From NCBI RefSeq assembly GCF_022682495.2, contig NC_071391.1, positions 43,057,998-43,121,997 on the forward strand: a stretch of 64,000 bases of DNA. Reading direction: 5' to 3'. This DNA is from Desmodus rotundus (lineage: Eukaryota; Chordata; Mammalia; Chiroptera; Phyllostomidae). Below the pieces are notes generated by a model. That model worked only from the letters and a program-made list of their open reading frames with translations. It made no database searches and was not told where the DNA came from. The position numbers and the translations under genes are program-made. Numbering within the stretch: position 1 is the stretch's first letter; each line of letters starts with the position of its first letter. This document shows, piece after piece, positions 12,570 through 24,500 of this stretch.

Positions 12570-15500
12570 GTAGGGGACTATATGCCAAAAGGCCTAGTCT
12601 GCTGGCTTCCTGAGTCCTCCTAACCTCTGCATTCTCTCATTGTCCCATTTGGTCACCTTAGTCATCTTAGATTCCTTCTTTCTTCTGTCCTGTTGTCCAG
12701 GTGGTACGAATCCTGGAGCGGCAAGGCCCCTGGGTAGCTCCTGGGGGTGCAGACGATCTCAGTGCTGTGCGCAACCATACTTACCAGATGTTGACGCTGC
12801 TGGCAGAGGATCGTGCAGTCCCTTCAGCCCCCACTGCCCCTGGGCCCCTTCTGGAGTTTGCCCTGCGCGAGGATCTGCTAACTCGTGTGTTGGCATGGCA
12901 ACTTCAATGGGATGGTCTTGGGGATGGGGTTGAAGAACGGCGGGCCGAGCAACTGAAACTATTTGAGATGCTGGTGAGCGAAGCTCGCCAGCCCCTGTTG
13001 CGCCATGGTCCAGTTCGTGAGGCTCTACTGACCTTGCTGGATGCCTGTGGCCGCCCTGTGCCCAGTAGCCCAGCACTGGATGAAGGCCTGGTGCTACTTC
13101 TCAGCCAGCTGTGTGTTTGTCTGGCCCGGGAGCCTTCATTGCTTGAGTTCTTCCTGCAGCCACCTCCTGAGCCTGGAGCTGCCCCCCGTCTCCTCCTCTT
13201 TTCTCTCCTTGTTCCCTTCGTCCATCGAGAGGGCACCCTGGGCCAGCAGGCCCGTGATGCCCTACTCCTGCTTATGGCTCTGTCAGCTGGGAGCCCCACC
13301 GTGGGCCGCTACATTGCAGATCACTCTTACTTCTGCCCGGTTAGCACCCCATGGAAAGGGGGGAGGTAGGGTATGGTATGTGGGCATTAGACAGGAGGTG
13401 GAGAGGGTCTCCGTATCAGGGCTCTTGCCTCAGGATCTAGCCCCATGGGTTTGAATGCAGTGCTTGGAGGTGGGGTGGGGATGAAACATAGACTTAGGTG
13501 GATAGACCAAATACTAAGGTTCTTCATGGGCCAGTGTTCTTAGGTGACTCTGGAACATTGGATAATTAAATACCTGCTCTGGTAATAGCTCTTCCCCTAC
13601 TCCAATGAAAACTCCGGTTTAGTAGCTCCCCTGTTCCTCTATTTTATATTGTCTGAGCCTTCATAACCTATCTTTGGGGATGGCCAACAGGTGCTGGCCA
13701 CAGGGCTGAGTGCCCTGTACTCCTCACTGCCCCGAAAGATTGAAGTTCCAGGGGATGATTGGCACTGCCTGCGACGGGAGGACTGGTTGGGAGTGCCAGC
13801 CCTTGCGCTCTTCATGAGTTCCCTAGAGTTCTGCAATGCAGTCATTCAGGTGGGACTGGGGTTCCCAAAAGGGCTAGCCTGGGGACATGGTGTGGGAGGG
13901 TGTACATTTTCTGGAGTTCTGCTATTCTGTCATCTTTGGGGTACGGTACCTACTTGTACCATTCTACTTTCATTCAGACAGTTGTTCCCCTCACAATCCT
14001 CCCACCTCCTTCTTGCACCCCTACAGGTGGCTCACCCTCTGGTGCAGAAGCAGCTGGTTGATTATATCCATAATGGGTTCCTGGTACCTGTCATGGGCCC
14101 TGCCCTGCACAAGGTGAGAGTCATGGGTAGCAAGACAGAATAGGGGAATAGGCCCGTGGGTGGCAACTTCAATGTCAAGACCAATGTGGGAGACAGTGGG
14201 CTAGGTACTCCTTCCTTCTTTCCTTGTATGTTCCTGGCTTCTCCTTAAAACTCAGGGAAAACAGCTCAGTGTATGTGCAGGGAAACCTTAAATTTCCAAA
14301 CTTTCCCTTCCTTTCATCCAGACCTCTGTGGAGGAGATGATCGCCAGTACCGCCTATCTGGAACTTTTCCTACGGAGTATCTCAGAGCCTGCCTTGCTCC
14401 GTACCTTCCTGCGATTCCTGCTGTTACACCGGCATGACACTCACACCATCCTTGACACCCTCGTTGCCCGTATTGGCAGCAACTCCCGGGTATGGCCTTT
14501 ACCTCTGTCCTGGCTTAGTTGGATGAGCCGTCCTCGCTCTCTAACCTTTGTTCTGGAATGGTATTAACTGCCCTTCTTTGGCCTTTGTCTCCAGCAATTG
14601 ACTTTAAAGTTGACAGCATTTACTTTCTAGTTATCTAACTTTTAACCATTTTGGGTACAGATTTTAATTTACTCACCTGCTTTTGTAGTTTATGACTCTA
14701 GAACACAATTTCCTCTTGTGGATGACTTTGACTGCTCATTATGGCTATATGTTTTGCCATTGTGTTACACTTGTGTTGTAGCATTGATACGAGGTTCTTT
14801 TTAGCTGTGTAGTGCTCTGTGGCCTGTTGTGGGTGACTCAGGATCACTTTTTTAGGTTTTGTGTCTGCTTTGATAGCTGACCCAGCTGCTGCTAGTATGC
14901 TTACCTTTTTTTCCCTTTGGATTTGTTGTATTTGAACTGCTATATCTTGGGGCACCCATCTACCTACCTACTTACATTCCTTCTTGAACATTTCTATTGA
15001 ATGTTCACTATGTACCATAATGTTCTCTAGTACTGAATATAGTGGTAAACAAGGTAGACATGGTTGATGATTTCATGAAGCCTTCTGTATAGCTTAATTA
15101 TGTTGGCCTGACTTTGTAACTTCTGTAGCCTCTTGTGGCTTAAAGTAAATCATACTAACTAGCCAGTCCGTGTGCCTGACTATTTGTATTAGTTTCCTGT
15201 TGCTGTAATAACAGATTACCACAAACATAGTGACTTAAAACAACACAAATTTATTATATTTATTAGCTAACACGTTACTAAAATAATTGAAAATTGTGGT
15301 CATTGTAATGAAAACCCAAACATGGTAGAAAAACAAACAACCTCTCTGAGGAGGGACATTGTGCTGAGACTTAAAGTCATGAGGGAGTTAGCTGATTGAA
15401 GAGCAAGTGGAAGAACAGTCTAGCCAGATGGAGCAGCATGCAAAGGTCAACAAATAGGGAGGAGCTCAATGTATTTGAGGACATGAAAGGCCAGAGTGAT

Positions 15501-18500
15501 GCCAGGAGGTGTAGTGGGGGAGAAGGGAATGAGATGAAAGTAGAGAAGTAGGTTGGGTTTAGATCATGCTTGGCCTGTAGACCATGGTAAGAAGTTTGGA
15601 TTTTAACTATCAGAAATGTATATAAAATAGGAGTAATAATTTCCATATAATAAGGATCTGAAGTATTTCTGGGGGAACAAAGCATTAATTTAGCCGTGGA
15701 CTTTCTGGCATTTATTTTGGCTCTGGAACCATTTTTGTTTCCTTCTTTTATTATATATAACTGGAGTTCCATGGGTCCTTGTGTTTAAAACAGAATTTCT
15801 TGGATCACTAAGTGTTCTAGAAAACTGTTGTACATAATTGAGGTACTTGGTAGTAGGTTCCAGGTAGGTGAGGTTCCCAGATATGTTTTGTATAGGTGAG
15901 GTTTCTGAATAGCTAAGTTAGGGTATATATGAGATATTCTAGTCTCACTCCCATCAGACAAGTGTTTCTGAATCAAGATGTACACTTTCAAATTTGAAAG
16001 TGACAATAATTATAAAAACTTGAATTATAATTCAAGAGATCTAAGCTCTTCCTTAGATCTCTTGAATTATAATCTTTGGGAGCAGGCCTATGACATGCAC
16101 ATTTTAAAAAATGTTCCGGAAAGTAATTATGATACATGTCTTAGTTAAGAATTATTGGTTTAAACCAATAGAGAATAGATGTGAAAGCTTGAATTTTACA
16201 AAGATATGAAACAATTTTATTTCTCATTATGTTGACGTTAGACCTTGGTGTTATATCTGTTTAACCTCAAGGAATGCCTCTTCATGTTTCGGGACAGTTG
16301 ACAGTTGATTGCCCTCTTGCGGTCAATTTTCTTTTTTCTGTTCTGGCCTCTATCCATCTTGCTTTTGTCTTAATCTTATCCTAACTTCTTTGATTCTCCC
16401 TCATTGTCTTTAGCCTTTAACATATATTACTATTAGTGTAGCATTTGGTCCCCTGGTCTCAGGAACCTTTTATGTTCTTGGGGTATTTCTTCTTGGTTCC
16501 TGGTTCTTGGAAGAACCAGATCTCTTCTGATTTCAGGATGCCATGCTGATCATGCAGATGCTTTCCTTTCCACTGTTTTTGCCCTTTTGAGCTTGATTAT
16601 GTTGGCCTGACTTTGCAACTTTTGTAGTCTCTTTTGTGACTTAAAGTAAATTATACTGACTAGCCAGTCTGTGTGCCTATTTGTATTAGTTTCCTATTGC
16701 TGTAATAATAGATTACCACAAACATAGTGACTTAAAACAACACAAATTTATTATCTTACAGTTCTGTAGGTCATATGTCTGACACGATCTCTGTGGGCTA
16801 AGATCAGTGTTGGTGGGGCTGTTTTCCTTTTTGGAGGCTCTAGGAGAGAAGATCCATTTCCTTGCTCATGCAAGGTTTTGGTAGAATTCATTTCATTGTA
16901 GTTATAGGACTGAAGTTTCCTGGGTTTTTTTGCTGACTGTCAGCTGAGGACCATTTCTAGCTTCTAAAGGCCAACTGGTTTTTGGTTTATGGCCCCCTTC
17001 TATCTTCAAAGCCATCAGTGGTGGATTGAGTCCCTCTCATGATTAAAATCTCTCTTCCTTTTTTTTTTTTTTGACCTAGCTGGAAAAGGTTCTTTTTTTC
17101 TTTTTTCTTTTTTTAAGATTTTATTTATTTATTTTTAGAGAGAGTGGAAGGGAAGGAGAAAGAGAGGGAGAGAAACATCAATGTGTGGTTGCCTCCCACA
17201 TGCCCCCCCACTGACCTGTCCCTGGCCCACAACCCAGGCATGTGCCCTGACTGGGAATCAAATCTGTGATCCTTTGGTTCTCAGGCCGTCACTCAGTCCA
17301 CTGAGCTACACCAGCCAGGGCTGGAAAAGGTTCTTTACTTTTAAGGACTCTTGTAATTTGGTTGGGCCCACCTTGATAAGCCAGGATTCTCTTTCCATGT
17401 CAAATTCCATAACCTTAATCATATCTTCAAAGTCCCTTCTACCATGTCAGATAAAATTTACAGGTTCTGGACATCTTGATGGGGGGGCATTCACCTTCCA
17501 GTGAGTCTGAGTGTTTTCATTGCTAGTTAAAATGGTCATTTAGAGTAAACCTCCTTAACATCTATGCTATCTAAAATGTGAACTGCTGTCTTATCTGTTT
17601 CTTACTATGGCTGGCTTTCAGTTATTAGTTAGTAAATGTTGAGCACCTAGACTGTGTAGGCAGTGGCCTAGACTAAGACCCAAAAGTTGTCTTCAGGGAG
17701 CTCAAGGTGTCTGACATACTTACCATAAGAGGAGTTTATAGCAAGTGCTGTGGGGATTCAGAAGAGTGAGGGAGAGCTTACACTTGTCTGTTCTCTTTGC
17801 CTATCCAGGGGATAACCACCCATCTTCCTTTTCTAAAACAAAAGGTTTCCACTATTGTGGACCCACCTATTTTTTCCTTTTCCAGTCAGCTTTCTTTATC
17901 CTACCTTGTGAGAGATAACACTGGTGTTGAAGTGACTCAGACTCCTGTTCACAGCCCCGCCCACTTCCCAGCTGCTATTCTTCCAGGTTCCCCCTCTCCC
18001 AGGTTTCCTCCTCAGTAGGCAGTCCAGTTAAGGTGCTGCTACAGTCTCTGATGACAGGCTTCACCTATTTATCATGTTGCTGTTGTCTGCCGTTAGTCAT
18101 TTATTCAGTCCTAGTATTTCCTCGGGTCTCTTTTCATGGATATTCATTCCATTTAAGTATTGCTGGAATCTCTGCTGCCCAGTGGATATAGCCAGAGAAT
18201 CTGCTGATGTGTATGGTCTATAAAAGACATTGAATTTGACACATGGTGCATTCCTCTCTGTTAATAGTGAAGTCTTCCAGACAAACATGTGATCATTTAT
18301 TGAATGGTTATTATGTGCTAGGCCTTGTGCACATCGTTCCTTTAGGAGTGGTTGGTTGGGCCTGGGGCTGGGGGGGGGTTCCCATTTGGTAAACATATTG
18401 GAGGGTAGAGTGCTCTTATGGTAACTCCCTCCTGTCTCCTCCCGCCAGCTCTGCATGGTCTCTCTGAGTCTCTTCAGGACCCTACTGAACCTCAGCTGTG

Positions 18501-21500
18501 AGGATGTCCTGCTGCAGCTGGTTCTCAGGTACCTGTGGGGGCCGGGCTGAGGGATGACAGATCATGAATCCTCAGGGCCTTGTGATTGCTGGGGCAATGG
18601 ATTGTATTGGGGTTGCTCATGTGTTTCCTATTGGAGCCAGTTCCATTGGCCTGATGTTCCCCCCGGCCCTGTCCCTCCTTCCTGATTCATCCTGTGTCCC
18701 TTTTCTGCTATATTTCCCAGGTATCTTGTCCCGTGTAACCATGTGATGCTGAGCCAGAAGCCAGCTGTGCGTGATGTGGATCTATATGGACGAGCAGCAG
18801 ACAAGTTTCTCTCCTTAATCCCACGCTGTTGTCGGCACCGTGCCCCCAGCCCACCCCGTCCAGAGCATGCCTCGTGGGCACGAGGTGGGCCTAGCAGAGA
18901 GTCAGGGAGAAGGGAGGATACCACGGGTATGGCCTGGATTCTGGGGGAGCCTAATAGGAAAGGGTGGGGGGAGAGTGGTGGCCATGAGTGGTATTCCATC
19001 TTTGCAGAAATCATGAGGGGTCTTGTGAGATGGATCCTTAACTCCACCAAAGAAATAGCTTCTGAGCAAAGTTGTTCTTCTCTAATCCAGTCTTTTTCCT
19101 GTTTCCATTGTTTCTTTGGTGCTGGTGGTGGTGAGATGGGGTGGTGGATGAGGAAAAGCTTCATTTGGAGGATGGAGAGTCCGTTCTGCGGCCTCATTGT
19201 TTTCTCTCTCAGTTTTGCTAAGTGTCTTATCCCTCCTCGTGGACCTCTGTTTCTTTGATCCCACTTATGCTCTTCTCCCATCTGCAGGCCCTGGAAGCCC
19301 AAGTGTTGACTCCTCTTCTGTGGTGACAGTATCCCGGCCCTCCACACCATCTCGTTTGGCCCTCTTCCTGCGACAGCAGAGCTTAGGTGGCTCTGAGTCC
19401 CCAGCTCCAGCCCCTCGCTCACCAGGGCTTGCTGCATCCCCAGCCTCCAGCCCTAGTCGACGGCCCAGCCCTGCAGAGGAGCCTGGTGAGCTGGAAGACA
19501 ATTACCTGGAGTATCTGCGTGAGGCGCGCCGTGGTGTGGACCGCTGTGTCCGAGCCTGCCGTACCTGGTCTGCTCCCTATGATGGCGAGCGGCCCCCTCC
19601 TGAGCCCAGTCCTGTTGGCTCCCGGACTAAGAAACGCAGCCTACTGCCTGAGGAGGACAGGGACAATGTGGGGGAAGGGGAGGAGGAGGAGCTGGGGAGT
19701 GGTGGACTGGCTGGGGGTATAGGGGAGGGCCCCAGCCACTTGCCACCTCCTCAGCTCAATGGGATGTCAGGACCATGGCCTGAGGGGGCCAAGAAAGTTC
19801 GTCGGGTGCCACAGGAGGGAGCTGGGGAACTGCTAGAGGGCACCTCTGAGGGCATGGCAGGACTAGAAGGCTTTGGGCAGGAACTCCGGGATCTGGAGGT
19901 GGCATTGAGCAATGGGGGAGCTGGCTCAGAGTCTCCCTTAGAGCCTCCACTACCTCTTGAGGAGGAGGAGGCCTATGAGAGCTTCACCTGTCCCCCTGAG
20001 CCCCCTGGCCCCTTCCTCAGCAGCCCTTTGCGGACTCTCAACCAGCTGCCAAGCCAGCCCTTCACTGGTAAGCTACTTACACTAGGCCTTTTCCTTTGTG
20101 TACTCTTTGCATGTTTTCAACATTGTGCTGGTTTCTGAGACTTCTCGGCCATGTCATTTCTGTGCACTTGCCTAGCTCCTCATCCATTTTGCTTGGGTTC
20201 CTTCCAGATACATATCATGTCGTACTTGTGTCTCTCTGTCTGTGCGTACATCTTCCATGCTTGTGCTTTTTTGAGTATTGAATTATGTTTGAGCCTTGTA
20301 TGTCCATTTTATGAGCATGTTCCTCCTCTTCCCCGCTCTGGCCACTTCTGGGATTTGTGATCAGGTTATTCTCTGTTTGGTGTTTCCTTGTGAATCACAG
20401 CAATATATCTGAATCATGTGGAAGACATACCTTCTGACCTGTGTATGAGGCACCTGTCTGTAAACCATGCTGTTCTCACCAGTTATCTGGCTGGGTCTTA
20501 GCTGTCCTGTCAGCTCTTCTGTGGCCCAGAATCAGCTCTTCTGGTGTTCTTCCGCTACTCAGCCATGGCCTCCTTTCTCTCACCCTCCTCAAAGAAGGAC
20601 TCACATTTCAAGTTTTTCCTGTTCCCTGTCCTTGTATCTTATTGGTTGCCATTACTGTCCAATAAAACTTTTTAAAGGATTTATGGTTAATAGTAAAGGA
20701 GTAGGTAGAGTGAAATACTTCTTTAGGACAAATGACAAAGTGTGGCCCTGAGCTCATCAGCTGAGTTCTTTTGGTCTCTTCAGGAGGCCCTTGGAGCTAG
20801 ACTTGACCTGAGTGGCTGGGCTAACTCCTCTTTGTTTTTGTTTGAGAGATGCTTCTATCCAGCCCAGCCCTCAGCTGGTTGTTCTTATTCCACACCCTGT
20901 GTGAGGGTGAAGAAAAATGAACAAAGAAACCACTTAGGCATTGGACTAAGCCTACCTTGAGTTAAGATCCCATCTGTGCCACTGATGCATGTAAATCACT
21001 TACTACAATGCTGGTACATTGTGAGAACTCAGCATATGGTAGCTTTTTCTGAGGATTATCATCTCTGAGTGCATGGCAGATACTAGTTGGCCAAGGCAAC
21101 CACCTACCTCTCTGGTTGTTTGTCGTCAAGTTGTCATGCCTTGATCAGTACATGTTCTAACTGGGTCTGGGATATGTTGCCATCCTGCTTGCACAGCATT
21201 AGGGATTCTGCTTTGGAGTCCTGATGACTCCCTCTTGCAGACTACAGAAAATATCTCTCTTCATTTATTTGTTTAGTGTTTGCTTTGCTCCTTCCCACTC
21301 AGTACCACTAGAAGGTGGTATGCAGGTTTTACCACGTTCTTGACACATTAATTGAAGCTCTGTCCTTTTACTACTTTGTAGACTCATCTGAGCTCTTTGA
21401 ATTTTCTCTTGTTAGAAAAGTGCCAGGAAATGAGAGGTACAGAAGGACAAAGTTATAAGGTATATTAGGACCCTGTTAACCTAGAGTTGTTTTGGAGCTA

Positions 21501-24500
21501 AGGCTAGTTGTGTGCGTCTGGATTGGAGAATATTCTAGAATCTTTTCCAGGATTCACTGCTTCTGGTTCTTCATTGTTCTCCTGTTCCAATTCCTAGGGA
21601 AGTTCTTAGGTACACTTCCTTTCCCCTATAGATCCCTGATTGGACAGACTGTGATGGTCTGGGGTGCTAGTGCTGGGGCTTTGGCCTTTTTGACACCAGT
21701 TCTCCCAGTGGACCCTTCTAATCCCTTCTGTTATCGTCTCCCCTACCAAAGGGTCTGCTCTGAATTGCTTTTCTCTGGTTCTCAACTAAGTTCTTTTTTC
21801 CCCTACAGATTCTCTTCCATCTTCTTGATTCCCAGCTCCTGAACAGAGCTGATTTCTTCTTTCGTTCTCCAAAGGTTTCTCTCCTGACTTTAAGTTGGCC
21901 CATATAAGTCACCTTCTTTGCCTTTGCTACACTTTTTTCTTGCTTTCTTCTTGACCCAAGTCTAATGTTATCCTCCGTTTTGCATGTAACCTGATATCCC
22001 TTTTGGTCCTAATCATTTTCTCACTTGTTCTTTCTTCTGTTGTGCCTCTTGGATGAAGCTTTTTTTTTTTGAACAAAAGAAAACTAGAAAATATTATATA
22101 GCTTATAGCTATTATTGAATACTTACAATTTGCTAGATTTTGGGCTAAATGCTTTATGTTAGTCTTTCATCCTCTTAATAACCTTATAAGGAGGGCATAT
22201 TTTCTTATTTTACCAGGTAGGAAATTATGCTTGGAGAATTTTATTTCATCCAATAACTAGTAAAGGGTAAAGCTGAAATTTGAAACCTGTGATCTGACTC
22301 TTCAGCTTAAGTGTGTGTAAAGTTAGTATCTGGACTCTTCTTGTGGGTCCATGTGGTGCTTGCCATTTTATCTTCTCCAGAATAGGTGGTCACAGGATAT
22401 TTAAACATAGCCAGACACTTGACATACAAATAATTTTTATCTAGTAGGGGGGGGTCTCTTGTTTTTGGAAGGAATGAGTGCGATGTGCATTGTGTTCAGG
22501 CCTTGTATCCTTGTGCCCACCTCCCCCAGGCCCCTTCATGGCTGTGCTCTTTGCCAAACTCGAGAACATGCTGCAGAACTCCGTCTATGTCAACTTCCTG
22601 CTGACAGGGCTGGTGGCCCAGCTGGCCTGTCACCCCCAGCCCCTGCTCCGCTCTTTCCTGCTCAACACCAACATGGTCTTCCAGCCCAGTGTCAAGTCCC
22701 TGCTGCAGGTGTGCGATGCATGCATGCATGGGTGCGTCCAGGGTCCATGGTGGGCCAGGCCCGCAGCTGGAGTGACCCTGGGGGGCTGGGGACAGGCCCA
22801 GTGGGACTAGAAAGGACTGTATCAGTCCAGAACTACCCAGAAATGTCATGAAGTTGTGCTTCCTAGGTGTTGGGCTCTGTGAAGAATAAAATTGAGAGCT
22901 TTGCAGCTTCCCAGGAGGACTTCCCAGCACTGCTCTCCAAAGCCAAGAAGTACCTCATTGCTCGTGGCAAGTTGGACTGGGCTGAGGGCCCTGCAGCTGG
23001 ACCTACTCCTCGCCGCTCTGATCCTCTAGGTGAGGCCTACCCCACTACCCTCTCCTGACCCTCCCTGCATATTAATTAGCCTAGATTAACTGAACACTTA
23101 CTAAGGGTGAAGCCTTGTACTGGGTACTGGGAACTTGAGTCTTGGTGTTTGTTCTCAGGCTCTGGTCAGAAGATGATATACTTCTATCCACCAAGAGCCA
23201 AATCAGCAGAACTGCTCTAATAGTTGGAGACAGGCAAGAGGACAGAGTAGTGTCTGGGTTAGATATTGTTACAGCTTGGTAAAGGACATGGCATTTGGCA
23301 TGGACCTTGATAGATGGGTAGGACTTGGATAGGCAAAGGAGTAGGATGGCCTTATTCCTTTGTTTAGGGGACAGCATGAACTCTTTAGTTGGAGCAGGGG
23401 ATTTGGAAGATGGTGGCACACTTAGTTGGTAGTAAGGCTGGAAAGATTTGACCAGAGCAGAAGGTTCTCAGAGTAGAATTTGGGCTGGGTAATTGTGATC
23501 TTTAGGCAGTGAGAACCCATTGGAGGTTCTTAGATCTGAGAGTGCAGAGATAAGTATATTCATGTACTAGGTGAATTGGAGCTAAGAGAAAAAAGATGGT
23601 TAGGTCGAGCAGTCAGGATGTGACCTTTAAGGTTTGAATTAGAATAGTAGAAATAAAAAGGAAAAATTTGATAAGGTGGAAATGGGATGGAAGTATTGGC
23701 AAAATTTGGTGAGTGGTTGTGGGGTACAGGGAAGAAGGATGAGTTAAATATGACCATGAAATTTTAAATCTAGATCTTTCATCAACAAATATCTGAATAC
23801 TTGCCGTATGTGCTATGTATTGTCTTTGGTATAGGGAGGTACAAGATGAGATCCCTGCCTTCAAAGAGCTGACAGTCTAGAGACTAGAGGAATGTTATAA
23901 CCAAGGAAGCAACGTCTCAAAGGCGGTGTGATCCAGAGCAGCAGGAAAGGATTAACTTTGGATAGGAAAAGATTTTTTTCCTCCTTTGAGTCAAATGAGG
24001 AGAGATGAAAGGAGGAAATGATACATACCAAAGGAGTTGTGAGGTATGGAAGGGAAGGTTAGGGAATTGAAGTTGTCCTTTGTTAATCAAAGTAGGAGGC
24101 AAAATAATATGCCAAGAGCAAGAGAGCCGATGTAAGATGGAGCTTAAGGGGAAAAGTGCACGGGTTGGTAAGAGAGTACCAGAAGGGCTATTATACAGCT
24201 GTGAAGACCCCGTGAAGTTCCTTAGCATGATTTCCTGATGGTCTAGTACTGTGAATATTTCTTGTTTCCACATTCCTGGTACTGTGTTCTCTGTGAAGGG
24301 CCCAGGGATACAAAGGTAAGCAACACAGAGCCCATGCCCTTAAGCTCACAGATTAGTGCATGAGGTAGATGACATGTGAATGAGTTATTAATACAATATG
24401 ATTAAGGCAGTAAAATGGGAAATCAGTGGAGGGCAAATCAGATTTCTTAGAGAGGTGGGGATAGTGAAATGAAGCCAAGAATGAAAACAGTAGAGAACAA

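Larger units (their letters stand above)
14490..18448 (+). other. FHIP1B: FHIP1B intron with MLT1 LTR, VES SINE, duplication and hairpin
   Basis: This 4-kb intron holds a perfect 22-bp inverted repeat (16024-16073), two copies of a ~165-base segment (15091-15257 and 16590-16754), an MLT1-type LTR interrupted by a bat SINE, and older repeat debris near 15000-15640 and 18290-18340. No extra exon is needed to keep the FHIP1B frame. Confidence 0.6.

Noticed and set aside
18628..19437. 269-codon minus-strand frame opposite FHIP1B exons 7-8
   Set aside because: It overlaps real GC-rich coding exons and introns without family resemblance. It is a shadow frame.
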